A stretch of 64,000 bases of DNA from NCBI RefSeq assembly GCF_035222275.1, contig NW_026946359.1, positions 7,316,001-7,380,000 on the forward strand, given 5' to 3'. Below the pieces are notes generated by a model that had not been told where the DNA came from, searched no databases, and saw only the letters and a list, made by a program, of their open reading frames with translations. Below, piece by piece: positions 20,706 to 33,494 of the stretch. The first letter of the stretch is position 1, and every line of letters begins with the position of its first letter. Position numbers and translations under genes: made by a program. Source of the DNA: Podospora bellae-mahoneyi. Its lineage: Eukaryota > Ascomycota > Sordariomycetes > Sordariales > Podosporaceae.

Positions 20706-21652
20706 ATGGAAGACGATGAAGACTGCGGAACTAAGGTATATACTCTAACTTCTAAATACTAATAATTTAATTAGTATTAATTGTAGTTCTATAGGATATA
20801 CAGTTTGGCTTCCGACGTTTTCGAGCACCTGCAAAACGAATTTACGCGAATCGGAATGTCTTTCTCTTAGATGTCCCGCCGAATCCAATTGCTAGCTGGC
20901 TATTATTTTGGATGCCGCAGCTCGTCTGCTGGCTACAGCGATTGCTGCCAGAGTGGTTCTTGCCGACAACTGTCATTCTAAAGGAGCGAAACCCCACCAA
21001 GGCTGATGACTACGAAAACGAAATCGACACATACCTGCATCTTCGATCCCTCCAGGGCACCCATATCCCGCGTTTGTTTGGTGAAGTAACCGTCAGCGAC
21101 CCCCACGCGCAGAGATACCGGATCAGTAAGCGACCCACTCCTGCTATCCTCCTGGAAAACGTCGAAGGAGTGTCGCTATACAATCTTCCAACTGAAGAGC
21201 TAGGGAATCCGGACCTTCTTAGGGGACTCAAGGATATATATAACCTACTTACGGAAAAAGGGGTTGTTCATGGGGATCCAAAGCTCCACAACTTTTTACG
21301 TGTTGATCAGAGGATCGTTGCTATCGACTTTGAGTTGTCCAACCCTCTTCCTAGTGATATAACGAATGAGCTTGAATTGAGGGACTTAGTGAGCGAGATT
21401 GCGCAACGGGAAAAGCAGGCACAGGGAGCAGGATCCAAACGTTTGGTCTCGGGCGTCTATTTTATAGAGGGGGGTTTACAAGTGCGGACGGATTTACGGT
21501 CTTCCAGCACGACGACCTATAACGAGCAGAGGGGTGACGAGGGGCTATCTACCCTGGGAGCTCAGCTACCTAAGGTATATTCTCGGCACGGGCGTGTTGG
21601 GCTGCGGCCGGGAACGATATATGGTGGGCGAGGTGGAGAGGTGGAGAGGTGA
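20706..21652 (+). CDS. Protein-kinase-like (phosphotransferase fold) protein
   Basis: Exons 20706-20735 and 20795-21652 (295 residues). The tiny first exon encodes ten residues; the 59-nt AT-rich intron has a TACTAAT branch. The kinase-like core is visible: Lys in VILKERN (the ATP-anchoring position), Glu in YENEIDTYLHL, a hinge-like ILLENVEG, the catalytic loop VVHGDPKLHNFL (H-G-D-x4-N as in aminoglycoside/choline kinase-like enzymes) and AIDFELS in place of DFG. The C-lobe is short and the last ~60 residues are polar and Gly/Arg-rich. These features fit the large, poorly characterised fungal kinase-like expansions; the substrate (protein or small molecule) is unknown. It sits alone in a repeat-rich region. 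Confidence 0.65.
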
Positions 21653-24083
21653 AGTAGTGAGAAAGAGAGGGAGGACATTGGAGGTTAGCGGAAAGTGAGA
21701 TATGGGAGGTACACTCGGGAAGGATGGATGGGCACTAACGGGAGTAGGAGGGGTTTCTATGTTGGAGCCGAGCGGCTGGACTTATCTGCCGCTTAGCTGT
21801 TCTCCCTTGGTCAAATCGCATGTCAGGCAAAGCCAAGCTCCAGCGCGCCGACGAGCGCCAAATACACGCTCCACTCCCTAGTGGTTCAGCTGCGCGGCCG
21901 TAAGCGCCATGGTTTCTCTGTCGTACAGGATGCCGTCATCGGGGTAGACCTCTCAGAGCCTTAGCCCTGATCTCGGCGGACCAATCGAGCAGCATCTAGC
22001 GGTGCCAGTACTGTAAAATAGACATTAGGCTCGGGATTACCTGGTGGAATGGCGCGACCATAATCTCGATGTTGTAGAGGGACCTGGAAGTTGTGTGGGG
22101 ACCTGAAAGTTGACCTGAAAGTTGTGGGGGGACCTAAAAGTTGTTGTTGCGGAGGAGGAAGAGAGGGGCATAGCAGCCTGGGGTTGTTTTGTCTCCGTCG
22201 TCCACATGGATCGCATTTAGCAGCCCAGTCGCCCAGTAACCCAGCTGTTGAATTGTCAGGACAGTCAGGGCGGTAAATTCAGGGGTATCATCTGACTGGC
22301 AGAGCAGGGGTATCAGGGTTATCAGGGTCTGGGCATCGCCCGACCGACTTTGAAAGCGACATCGAACATCTGCAGCCTAATCAACACATTGCCCGCCCTA
22401 GAGCTTCTCATGCTCCAATTGTAAGCACTTCAACCTGTGATACTGTGGATACGTGGCTGTTGGTCTTACCAACACCAGTCGCCCAGCCACCTAGCTGTGG
22501 TGCGAGCACGTGCAAACCGCTTAGCTGCAAGACCATAAACTCCACCTGTTAAGTCGTGGCAATCGACTCAAAAAGGCGCCCCACAGCGGCCCGCCGCGTC
22601 GCGCCAAGAGATTTACTACGACAGGGGTCATATCCAGTCCATCCAACGTTCCTTGACAATGTCACATACGGAGCTCATCTCGTCTGTTTCTAATCTCACA
22701 CAAGATACCGAGCCAGAAAATGGTCAGCACACTGGAGGCGTTAGGGGCTGGTGGCCTTGGACGTCCCCTCTCAGTGCGTACCCAATACAAAGCCTCTTCT
22801 GTTCGAACAAGTTGTACTGTGATAAGCCATTGCACCGATGCTAAGACGGGAAGTCTACCTTATATGATTACGCGCTGGCTACTGTGTTGCCTATTTGAAG
22901 CCTTCTTGGCTTGCGGTAGCGACGTTTTTGATCGCTACACTCAATGCTCAGTCAGAAGCGGAGGAATTCTTGACTTTCTTGACAATTAGAAATTTGAGCC
23001 TTTCCGAGGCTTATATCAGTTGAGCTTAGAATAATGTCACAACAAGGCAGGCTTGGTAGGCAAAGCTATTATATTCTTATTGACTGAATTCTAAGCTAAA
23101 GGAGGGAAAGGAAAGGAAGGCTTTGTCTAACAAGGTTTGCAGGAATTTCGTGTGCGAGCTTGTGAGAGCTTGGACCATGCAAACAGTGGATGTGGGGCTT
23201 GGATACGATAAGGGTCTGGCAAGTGGGACCACTTGGAAGAGGGGCGCCCAGTGCCATGACATGCTAACCGTGATCCGCATCACCTTTCTCACCTGTGGCT
23301 CACCTGCACAGGGAAGGCTAGCATTTCAAAGATAAACTTGTATAAAACTTGGTATCATGTACTCCCTGCTATGCCTTCGCTTTCAGTAACTACGAAGATT
23401 CCAAATCCATCATCAACTTCCACAATCTCCACAGTGACCGGACTGTCCTGTTCTCACCATCGCCTACTTCATCTTGTAGGTAACTCTACCAAAGTCTCCT
23501 TCGCGTTTCAAATCAACGACAGAAAGATACATAGATATCTTGGTTGTCAATAGGCACCTGGGTACTCTCGAAAGATGATGCTGGGAACCTCCCATACAGT
23601 AATAGGTAGAGGTAGAAGTAGATGAGAAACGCCTACCTTTTCACATGTTGACATCTCCTCGGAAGTACCCTGGCAGCTTCAGAATTTTGGGGCGGTGAAC
23701 TTGAATGCAGTTTTATCTCGGTATCAAAGTCACCATCGAATTGTAAACCTGGGGCTTTTGAGCAGCATCCCAAAGACCAAAGACAGAAATACCCCGGAGA
23801 GATGTAGAAGATGACGCGGCAGATTGGGGCGAGGTAGATTTCTAACTTGAGAACCAGGTAGGTAGGTTAGATGCGCCTGCATCCGGCCATTGCACATTCA
23901 GGGCTGGGATGAAGTTGCTCCCATTGACAGCATAGAAGGTGATTAGTGCCTAGGTTTTCGGCCGGGATGCGGACTCCAGATCACTGAATGCTGCAACACG
24001 TCAATCAACAATATACCTGATCACCGAGTAGAAGAAATCCCGTCCAGCACCCCGAAACCGCTCCTTCTCAGCTCGACTTGCTA
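21653..24083. other. Long gene-poor stretch
   Basis: About 2.4 kb without a supported gene. It contains the short tandem repeat at 22079-22145 and GC/AT-mixed sequence; the frames present are short and motif-free. Confidence 0.35.
22079..22145. repeat. Short tandem repeat, unit GGACCTGAAAGTTG
   Basis: Four imperfect copies of about 14-20 bp (ACCTGGAAGTTG, ACCTGAAAGTTG twice, ACCTAAAAGTTG) are spaced by G/T-rich filler. Function unknown. Confidence 0.6.
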
Positions 24084-24924
24084 CTACCCCTCCACTCCCA
24101 AACCCCAGCCCTTCATATCCTCCACTCCCCAATCCACCGTCCCCAACTGACCAATCTGAGCGTTCGACTCCGAGTCCGGCGCCCGCTCGGCACACTGGGC
24201 GAGATACACGTCAACGCTGTCAATGATCGCCGGTGGGATCAGGGCCTGCCGCTTTTCCTCGTGCCCAAGCACCACCGAGAAGAGCACCGTATTCTCGGGT
24301 GTCGAGGTGGGATCAAGATACTTGAGGAAGCGCTTGCGGTTTGCAACTAAGATGGCGGGCGTTAGTATGCGTTGGCTGATCTTGGGTTGAGATGAGCAGG
24401 GAGAATGGGCGAGGAGTGAGGGAATATGGGGAGAGACGGTTGGCAACACGCACCCCATCGCGGTGTCCACAGTGCCAGTGGCTTGCACTTATCCGGGTTC
24501 TTCTCCTTGTCCTCAGGGAACTCGAACATCTTGGGGATCCAGGCTTTCCTGAGGCCTGCCCACGCGGTGGCGTCAACAGTCACGGCGCAGTCCCAGGGAT
24601 AGCCCTTGGATGGGTCGAAGTCAGGGAAGTCGTGGAAAGCGGGCGAGATATAGGTCCCTGTCCCAAGCTGACGGCCCATGGTGCCGCGAGATTGCACGGC
24701 TTTGCCACCATTTGCGTTGATGGCGTCGGCTTCTTCCTGGGCGGGCGGGGGCCGTGTTAGTTGGTTGGGTTGGTATGGGTGGGTTAGTGTGTAGACAGAC
24801 GGACCTTTGAGACGATGCGATATCCGATGTGAATTCTCCCACCGGCGCGTTTGTGTATCGTACCGCCGTCGAAGGGGATGGCGGCAACGGAGGCGGCAAG
24901 CGCCACGAGGGCCCAGAACTTCAT
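24084..24924 (-). CDS. Small secreted protein, possible ADP-ribosyltransferase-like fold
   Basis: Three exons, 24924-24805, 24736-24454 and 24346-24084 (221 residues). The introns are 68 nt (GTCCGT donor, the weakest junction) and 107 nt (GTGCGT, ATACTAAC branch). A signal peptide covers residues 1-16, followed by a basic site HKR that may be a Kex2-type cleavage. The mature part begins IHIGYRIVSKEEADAINANG, then QLGTGTYISP, then WDCAVTVDA, WIPKMFEF and, in exon 3, NTVLFSVVLG. The order of a YR strand, a G-x-Y-x-S segment and a later acidic strand resembles secreted ADP-ribosyltransferase folds, but no clear E-x-E is seen, so catalysis is uncertain. Only two Cys occur in the core. Alternatives are a non-enzymatic effector-like protein. 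It lies divergently from the chitinase gene 1.6 kb away. Confidence 0.6.
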
Positions 24925-26509
24925 TGTCTGGTTCGCGTTCGGGGCACAATGAACGACGGTGGGTGAGATAGGAAGGGTTAAAGTGGTCACTACCACCACG
25001 GGGGAGAAGGGTTGAAGTGGGAGAGAGGCGGAGGGAGGGGAAGGTAGAAGAACATTTGAGATACCTATTTGATGAGCGGCCAAGTAATAAGAGAATTGCC
25101 GAGAACAAGGGAAGCGGATTCGAAGGAGCGTGGTAGCCAAGACGGGGATTACTTACAGTGCCAAGTCCTAAGACTAAATTACATTCCACATACATCAGTG
25201 CTGCCGGACTACCTATATCACGAACCGCTGAATCAGGGGCCCTAATCGCATACTCCCAGAGGAATACCTACCTACTGGGGTCTTAAACACCGCTTCAGAA
25301 GAATGGTTCAGTACAGCAAAAAGGCACGCAGCAATGATTGCCACTCTGTATCATGAACACCACCTCGTGAGTTTACCTTCTGACATCTTTTGCTATATAA
25401 CCAGTCGGGATCCTTCTTGTGTGTGCCATGAAGAGAAACACCATGACCCCCCTGGATCAAAACTCCAAAGAATCGGTTTTCCGAACTCCGATCTAATTTC
25501 CTTTCTGTTTTCTTGGTTCTTCTTACCTCATAATTTTCAAATTCTTCATAGCCCCAACACCAACAAAATAAAAGGGTCAGAACTAATAACCGGCCAGCGG
25601 GTAGGTGGACTCCTCGTCATCACGTTATATTGTAACTGGTGTGACAATTGAGTGGAGACACCAACCTGGTGTTTCCACCAACCTGATGTTTCCACCAACA
25701 GAAATATCACCACGAAGATCATGGTAAGGCATTTTACGAGTTCTCCTGGTGTCACTAATATTGCAAATAAGTATCGTATGGTACGCCGCACCATAACATA
25801 TATCAATCATATGCATTATTGATGTCATGTCACATGCTTATCCGTGTCTAGGTATGACGGAGGTGTCCGGTGGATTCCGATCTATTCATCTCTGAACAAG
25901 GGGCCAAAATGACGGATGGGGACTTTTGTGCAGAGATTATACTCCATAGTTTGCCCGTCATTATGGGGATGTAGAAATTGCAACTGCGGAAAACCTCGAC
26001 GGCCAAGACTGACTACGCTCACAGGGTTGAGAACTTCGAATGTCCGAGCCTCCGACCACATCGCCGGACTCTATCATCCGCAGTTTTCCTCATTGTCGCT
26101 CACTCTGCTTCTCTGCTATGTGTTTGAGCAAAGAGCAAATTGAAGCACCGTGGGCAGGCAAGTCATTACCATCACCTGCAAAGACCTTCTTGGCCCTGTT
26201 TTGATTGCATGGGAATCCAATTAGCCGTCCATCAACCGCCCACCCAGAAATGTGTCGTTCCAATAAGGGCTGGCTTGGTGATTCCCATACCTACCCAGGT
26301 ACCTAGGTACCCTATTGATTGCGGGGTCACTAACTGCAGGACGTCCCTGGCCACGAGAAGTGGATTGTCTGCCACCGGAAGCCCATAACTATTCTCTCTA
26401 CCCCCTTCCATTTCTCCCTCTTTTGATCTTACAGCTTCTTTATCCTCTCATTCCCTTGCTGCTTGTGTCAAGTTATTGTTCCCACGTTCCTTACCGGTGG
26501 CTGACGACG
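24925..26509. other. Divergent intergenic region before the chitinase
   Basis: Contains the promoters of the secreted protein (leftward) and chitinase (rightward). Between them are AT-rich segments without coding potential. A GGTGTTTCCACCAACCTGAT-type duplication at about 25670-25700 is the only local repeat. Confidence 0.35.
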
Positions 26510-29500
26510 ATGTGGTTCTCACCGTCACCAGTCTCGGCCGGAGCGTTGGCCTCCCTCCTGCTGTCTCAGGCAACGGCGTTACAAGTAAACGGCGGCTCTG
26601 ACAGGTTGAACTCATACCTGGCGGCACACCCAGTTCCAACAAAGCCTGCCGCCGCTGCCGTCCCGGCATCCGCCAACCCCAACACACTTGCTCCAGAGCT
26701 GGTGAACTTGGCGCTCAGTCACTGCCCAGCAGGATGCGATGAGTCCGGCTTGCGTCCGGGAAACTGGACCCTGTACCCCCGACTGGGTCGGTTGTTGATG
26801 TGCAACCAGACGATGCTGCTCGACTTCTCCCTATACACGTCTCTGCGCAAGGATGAGACTATTCGAGCTTGCACTGCCAGTTCTGCAATCACGTTGGGCG
26901 CAAGCAACATCGGAAACACCACTCATGAGGAGGCATCTTGCCTGCCCGGCGGCAGCTTGACCCAGGTCCAAGAGTCACTGCAATTGGCTTTCAACAAGAC
27001 CGACACCCCAGCCACGCTAGAGGACTTCGACGCCGCCGCACAACAACTCATCGCCATGCTGTCCCAACGAGAAGACTCGAACTGCAACGACACAACCTCC
27101 TTCGCCTATTCCAACTCCGTGGCTGTCGGTCTTTTCGCCGGATCAGGAGTCCGTGGCATCCCGGCAACTGTGCTCCAGCAGCTCACCTCGAAGATAAAGA
27201 GCACCGGTTTCTCGGGAAGCTTTGTTGCGCAGCTGTGTTCCAAGGGCGGCCGGAGCTCGAAATACAGCTTCGGCATTGTCGCGAGCGGAGATCGCGATGT
27301 AAGCCTTGTCCAAGATGCTGTCGCCACATGGGCGTCGGGCAAATGCATCACTTCCTTTGACGACGCAGAAGATTGGCTTGACATCACACTGTCCGTACCG
27401 AGTCTTGTCAGCAGCAGCACCGCTGGACTCGGAAACAGCACTGCCGGCTTCGGAAACAGCACTGCCCGTGCCACCCGGTCAAGAGATGGCAGTTCGGCTA
27501 TGTTGAATCGACGAGCTGAGTGTTCGACGATCCAGGTTTCCTCTGGCGATACTTGTGAGTACTCCCGATAACAAAATCCTCCGATGGACAGTCGGGCGAC
27601 AGTGAACGGGAAGAGACTCACCCTCCGTTTAGGCGAATCTTTGGCAGCCGAGTGCGGCATCTCTCCTTACGACTTCACCGTCTATAACCCCAGCAGCACA
27701 CTCTGCTCGACTCTGGTAGCAGGCCAGCACGTCTGCTGCTCCGCCGGCACGATGCCCGATTTCCGCCCGCAGCCCAACCCTGACGGAACCTGCGCCGCGC
27801 ACTACGTCGTACCAGGCGAGAGCTGCTCGGTTCTTGGCGCAGCGAACAGCCTCACGAATGCTGAGATCGAGAGCTTCAACACTAATACTTGGGGCTGGCA
27901 GGGCTGCGGAAATGTACAGGCGTACCAGTTCATCTGCCTGAGCACGGGCGCGCCGCCCATGCCCGCGCCGATTGCGAATGCTGTCTGCGGACCACAAAAG
28001 CCGGGAACGGTACAGCCAGGGCCGGGTATCAGTCTTGCGAGCTTGAATCCTTGTCCGCTCAACGCGTGCTGTGTATGTCCCTTTTCCCGCATCCTCGAAG
28101 TGCCCTGTTGGTGTTCTGCCAGAGTTAACCCGTGTCTAGAACAAACACGGCCAATGCGGCATCAACAATGACTTTTGCACCGAATCCGAGTCGGAAACAG
28201 GCGCACCCGGAACTTCAGCTCCGGGCGAGAATGGCTGCATTTCGAACTGTGGAACGGACATCGTCATCGGTTCTGCCCCAGCCCAGTACATGAACATTGG
28301 CTACTTTGAAGGCTACAACCTAAACCGTCCCTGCCTAAACATGAAGATCACTGCCATGGACTTGACGCCCTACACGCACATCCATCTAGCATTTGGCCAC
28401 GTCTCCTCGACCTACGCCGTCGATGTTAGCCCAATCCAAGAGCAGTGGGAGCTGTTCACGCAGTTGTCTGGCTTCAAAAAGATCCTGTCTCTCGGCGGTT
28501 GGAGCTTCTCCGCCGAACCGCCCACGTATCACATTTTCCGCGACGCGGTCAAGCCGGCGAATCAGGACACGTTTGTCGCGAACATCGTCTCGTTTGTGAC
28601 AGAGCATGAGCTGGATGGCATTGATATTGACTGGGAATGTAAGTTGGCTAGGGGTCTCTTTAACCAGCAAAGGAATAGTGCTAACCTGAGACGTAGACCC
28701 TGCTGCACCAGACATACCTGGCATTCCACCAGGTGCGTGATGTGCCTCTTCAGAAGTTCTTGGATCAAACTGACTTGAGAATAGGAACCGCCGAGGATGC
28801 GGACAATTACCTCACTTTCTTCACAAAGCTGAGGGCAGCCATGCCTTCTAGCAAGTCGGTCTCTTTCTGTGCGCCCGCTTCATTCTGGTACCTGAAAGGG
28901 TACCACATCGACGAGATGGCAGCCCTGGCTGATTACATCGTCTACATGACTTATGATCTCCATGGCCAGTGGGACTACGCGAACCAGCACGCAATCGACG
29001 GCTGCCCAGCCGGCAACTGTCTGCGTTCGCAGACCAACATCACCGAGACCCTTCTCGCTCTGGCTATGATCACCAAAGCCGGGGTACCATCAAGCAAGCT
29101 TGCTGTTGGTGTCACGAGCTACGGCCGCTCGTTCCAGATGACAACCCCCGGGTGTACCGGGCCCATGTGCACCTACACTGGCGGAGAGTCCGGAGCCTAT
29201 CCGGGGCCGTGCACAGGAACCGCAGGTTATATCGCGAATGCTGAGATCAACGCCATCCTGGATGGGACAGGATTTTGGAAAACACCATCCGGAGCATTGG
29301 AGCCGATTACATCCTACTCGTCTTATTTCGACACCGACAGCCACTCCAATGTCGCCGTATATGAGTCGACACAGTGGGTCGGCTACATGGACAACACTGT
29401 GAAGGCAGATCGGACAGCCCTCTACAAAATCCTCAACATGGGTGGAGTTGTTGACTGGGCGATTGATCTGGATGGCTTCGGTGGCGATTCCATTGGAGAC

Positions 29501-31959
29501 TCTGACCCCGATGCCGATATCGTGTATCCCCCCCCGAGCATCTGGGACTCCGACGATCGGTGGACGGGCTGTAGTCCTCCCTGCGTAATTGTCTTCCCGC
29601 CATATCCACTGAGTGCTCCTCACACTGTGACCAGCTGGCCGGCTTTGACAACAACGCTCCTGTCGTCGGCAGAAGGCGGCAGTGGCGTCTTCATCAAGAC
29701 GACGACAATCCCCGTTCCGAGCTTTGTCATCTCAGACGTCAGTCTTCACCCCGTGACACTGCAGTCTACCGACACGGCAACCTACAAAATCAACCCTGTC
29801 CAAAGCATCACCCCGACGTCTTTTGTGTGGACTCTTCCTCCGAACCACGCGACTTTCCCCGTAGCTTCTCCAACACCAACGACGTCCACAGACACCGATA
29901 TACCACTAGTCATCATCCCCCCCGTCACTTTCCACCCGACTCCTGTCCCCGTCACCATCCAACCCCAGCCAACATATAAGATCGACTACCCTGATCCCCC
30001 AATCCCAGTGAGACCTGTCACGATCAAGCCCAATCCCACCCCTACTCCTCCCGGCTGCACTTCCGGCTGCGGAAAGCGAGACTGTGGCATATTTGGTTGC
30101 GGCAACGACGGTTGCGGCCTGTTCGGTTGCGGCGGTGGGTGCGGCATCTTCGGCTGCGGTGGTGGTTGTGGCCCCTTCGGCTGCGGTGGCGGATGTAGCC
30201 CCCTCGGATGCACACCCAGCTGCCCTCTTGGACTATGCGGTGGCCCTGGGTGCCTCATTCCAGGTGGCTGCGGAAATACACAAGGTACCAATGGCGGCGA
30301 CAGCAACAATGACTGTGAAGCCACCGTCACTGCTTCGGCGTGCACGCATCTGGTGACGAGCTACAGCGCTTGGTACATGGCTTCGTCCACGACGACGACC
30401 GAGGTAAGTCAATGAAACCCTGAATCCAGGTTACAGGTGGCAGACAGCTAACATGAGGCAGACCACATGCGTGACGAGCACAGGTTGCAACGGACAGGAT
30501 ACTGTGGTTAAAACGACGCCTGGCAGCCCGGAGTGCTCGCTGGATTCCGATATCGCGGCAGCCTACTCTGCTGAACAGGCAGCTGACCAGACAATTATTG
30601 GCGGGAAGCAGGTCCCGTTAGCATTCGCACCGACAAATGGGCCGGGCTACGATGGATCGAAGTTTACCGCTAAGCAATTCGGTTTGACGGAGACTATCAC
30701 GGTTATCAAAACATCGACTGTGACAAACACAGCGACTAAGACAACGACGGTGGTGGTGCCACCAACCGCAACGGCTGATTGTGGTTACTGGTAAGTCTGC
30801 GAAATCCTTTATCCCCCTAACCGCCTCCAGGCGCAAGAAGCGGGATAGCAGACGGCAAAAGCTGACAACAGTCAGGGTCTCCGATTTCTTTTACATATTC
30901 AATGTGTACAACATTGATGGCTGGAGCACAGATGGCGGCTCGAGGCTGAAGTCCGAAGAAAAGGGCTGCGGCGCGCTCACGGGCTGGCAATGGCATGAGC
31001 GCACCTCTACACGGCGCGCAAGGGCCTACTTCCAGCTTCCTTTCTTTATGAAGTCTGGCTGTGTCGAGCGTGCCATCGTGTCCGCTGGCGGCCCCAAGTT
31101 GTCCTGTACCTTCGAAGGCTACGATTTCATCCTCAAGAAACGATCCGAGGAGATGAGTAAAGCATCACTGCCGATGCGCAGACGCCAACTCATCAGCGAT
31201 ACGGCCAGTCTCCCGAGCCGCACGGAAACCGGCACGCGCACAGAGAACAGCACGCGCACAGAGACTGCTGGCCTATACACGCCCGAGCCGTGGGGCCCAG
31301 GCTTAACAGAGACGTTCATGACTACCATGGACGAGATCTCGAAGTCAACGTATACCACGGAGATCGTGTTGGCTTCATATGAAGTGACGATGACGGGCAC
31401 CACGTCTGGCACCGTGTCTGACACCACGACGTCAACCACCAGCTCCACCGTCCCAACTAGCACATCGAATCTCTCGACTGATGGTCTCTGTGGTGCTGCT
31501 AATGGCGGAACAATCTGCCTCGGCACGGCCTTCGGCGACTGCTGCTCTGAGTACGGATACTGTGGTGATACGAGCGGGCACTGTGGTTCGGGATGCCAAA
31601 GCGACTTCGGCATCTGTGATGCTATTACCGGCCCACCTGTATCGACGGACGGCACGTGCAGCTCCCTCAGCACCCCCGGAGGCGCGACATGCGCTGGTTC
31701 GGCGTTCGGCGACTGCTGCTCTGCGAGCGGCTACTGCGGAGCCACGGCTGCGTATTGCGGGACAGGGTGTCAGGCGGATTTCGGGATGTGTTCCTCGAGC
31801 GGCCCGCCAGTGTCAACGGATGGGCTCTGTGGTCAACCCAGCGGCACGACGTGCGAGGGCTCGGCATTTGGCGACTGTTGCTCTGAGTATGGGTTTTGCG
31901 GGGCCACGAATGCGTATTGTGGGACGGGATGCCAGGCAGCATTTGGGACCTGTGCCTAA
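26510..31959 (+). CDS. Killer-toxin-like GH18 chitinase (subgroup C) with LysM and CBM18 modules
   Basis: Seven exons: 26510-27554, 27633-28072, 28140-28638, 28697-28732, 28785-30403, 30462-30790, 30876-31959 (1,683 residues); the last acceptor could instead be 30830, adding 15 residues. Order: signal peptide; N-terminal domain with paired Cys and MLLDFSLY (to ~330); LysM 1 (~335-395, SSGDTCESLAAECGISP); LysM 2 (~400-455, VVPGESCSVL); a CBM18-like segment (CCNKHGQCGINNDFC); GH18 (~545-920) with LSLGGWSF and the catalytic DGIDIDWE (acid Glu ~661); Thr/Pro linker; a Cys/Gly-rich tract (~1100-1170); a killer-toxin-type region (NVYNIDGWSTDGG, GCGALTGW); and three CBM18 (hevein) modules (~1524-1683). 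This matches subgroup C fungal chitinases related to the yeast killer-toxin alpha subunit. It would bind and cut chitin outside the cell, in wall remodelling or attack on other fungi. The tiny 36-nt exon 4 sits just after the active site. Confidence 0.9.
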
Positions 31960-32095
31960 GAAGCGTGTGAGTCGTGCTGGTGAGATGGATTTATATGGTT
32001 AGCATATTATGCATCTATTTGAATGCAATCTTTAACAAGTCATTCCATCGCCCGTGCTCGCAGTCGATCTGAACTTACGTATAAACCCATGTATG

Positions 32096-33494
32096 CTACT
32101 CCCTGGGGCCCAGCTCAAAATCAAACTCCTTCAAAAGCGGCGACACTTTCCATCTCGCAAAGAGCTGCCCATTCTCCACCAAGATCCGCCGTAGGACTTG
32201 CCCCCTTGCCTCCACACCAGACCACACACCCTGCCATACCTTCACATACGGCTCTACGACCAGTAAAACCTCTGTCAGCCATTTTCCTGCTCTATCCTCA
32301 CCAAGCCTTCCCGTCTCCACCATCCTCCTTTCCATTTCCTTCAGTAAAAGTTCCCTCTCCACCTCGTCCATAACCGCTGCCCGCATCACCCCCAAAACCG
32401 CATGTGACCGTACCGCAAAATCCAACCCCTCCGCCTCCAATCCAGCCGTCTCCTCCACAGCAACAGCAGCCAAAAACTCTACCTCCTCCTCACTCCCTAC
32501 CTCCCCATCCCACCCCCTCCACCACGCCTGCATCCCCACCCCTCCATCCGGCTCTCCACACCACTCCACACCGCTCACCCATGCCCCATCCAAATCCAAA
32601 TCCGGCTTTGCAACCTCCCCCAGAACTGCACTCGTCTCCCACAGCCGCGCCGAGTACCGTGCCTCCCACGCTAAGACATCAACCCCGCCCTGTGCGATCA
32701 GCACGCCGAAATTGTTCGGCCTCCACGCCTCCTTGGCGGTGCCCGAACCAGATGATTCGGGTGAACCGAGCTTCATGTGCTCGAGCCAAAAGCGCGCCTG
32801 CGTTTCCGAATAGGGCTTCACACTGGGGTGGGTCGCACGCAGGCGCGAAGTTGTTGCTTCGAGTGTGCCGAGGGCCAAGCGAGTAATCGTTTCTAGGGGG
32901 AGGGAAGGCTGTCTGCGGCTTGTACGTACGACGTTGTGGGCCCAGCGGGGGAGTTTCGTGGCGTGTGTGCCGGCAGCGGAAGGGAGATCCTGGCGCGGTT
33001 GCGCGAGCGGGGAGGAAGAGTCGGGCAGGTCTTGGAGGTTGGGCAAGCGGTAGAAACGTGCTGTTGTAGGGTGCGTGAGGAACGCGGGGGAGTAGTAGGC
33101 GCGCCATGCTTCCGGGTTCAGGAGGGCGGCGTGCGCGGCGTAGAAGCTGGGGAAGTCGGAGGGAGAAGGGAAGTCGCCAGTGAGTTGGTCGGAGGAGCGG
33201 TAGATGGCTGCGGCGAGCTGTGCAAGGTAGAACACATCCAAGGTGCTTCATGACTTTTTGTCAGTTCGTTTATTTCTGCTTCTTTCTTGTTTGTAAACTT
33301 TACCGATTGAACCTTAACTCCCCCTTGCCAAAAGACCATCCGCGTGCGTGCAGCTTCTCCACGACATCGAACACACCATTGCCGTCCCACAGCCCCTCGT
33401 CCAAGTACATAAACGCTATTTGCAACACCTGATCGTGGCAGTCAACAGCCACCGCGCCGCTCTCGGCGTCCGCGAGGAATTCTTCGGCGCTCAT
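32096..33494 (-). CDS. Conserved fungal protein of unknown function
   Basis: Exons 33494-33304 and 33245-32096 (446 residues); the 58-nt intron has GTAAAG and an AACTGAC branch, and the junction reads ELRFNR-TLDVFYLAQL. The sequence is soluble and helical in appearance: an N-terminal part (EEFLADAESGAV, YLDEGLWDGNGVFDVVEKL), a central DFPSFYAAHAALLNPEAW and KLPRWAHNVVRTS, and YSETQARFWLEHM. The C-terminal half is rich in Glu, Val and Arg. No signal peptide, membrane segment or catalytic motif is visible. I recall similar sequences in other filamentous fungi but know no function. It is GC-rich with long shadow frames on the other strand. It converges with the chitinase gene, with only ~140 bp between the stops. 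Confidence 0.7.

Noticed and set aside
22653-23553. Short open frames of 60-90 residues
   Set aside because: No motifs, no splice-supported extension, length expected by chance.
30791-30875. A gene boundary between the chitinase and its C-terminal hevein part
   Set aside because: A GT-AG intron keeps the frame, and the killer-toxin-like region spans the junction, so one gene is more likely; RNA data would decide.
32404-33253. Plus-strand and second minus-frame open frames opposite the conserved unknown gene
   Set aside because: Pro/Ser/His-rich shadows of a GC-rich coding region; no motif.
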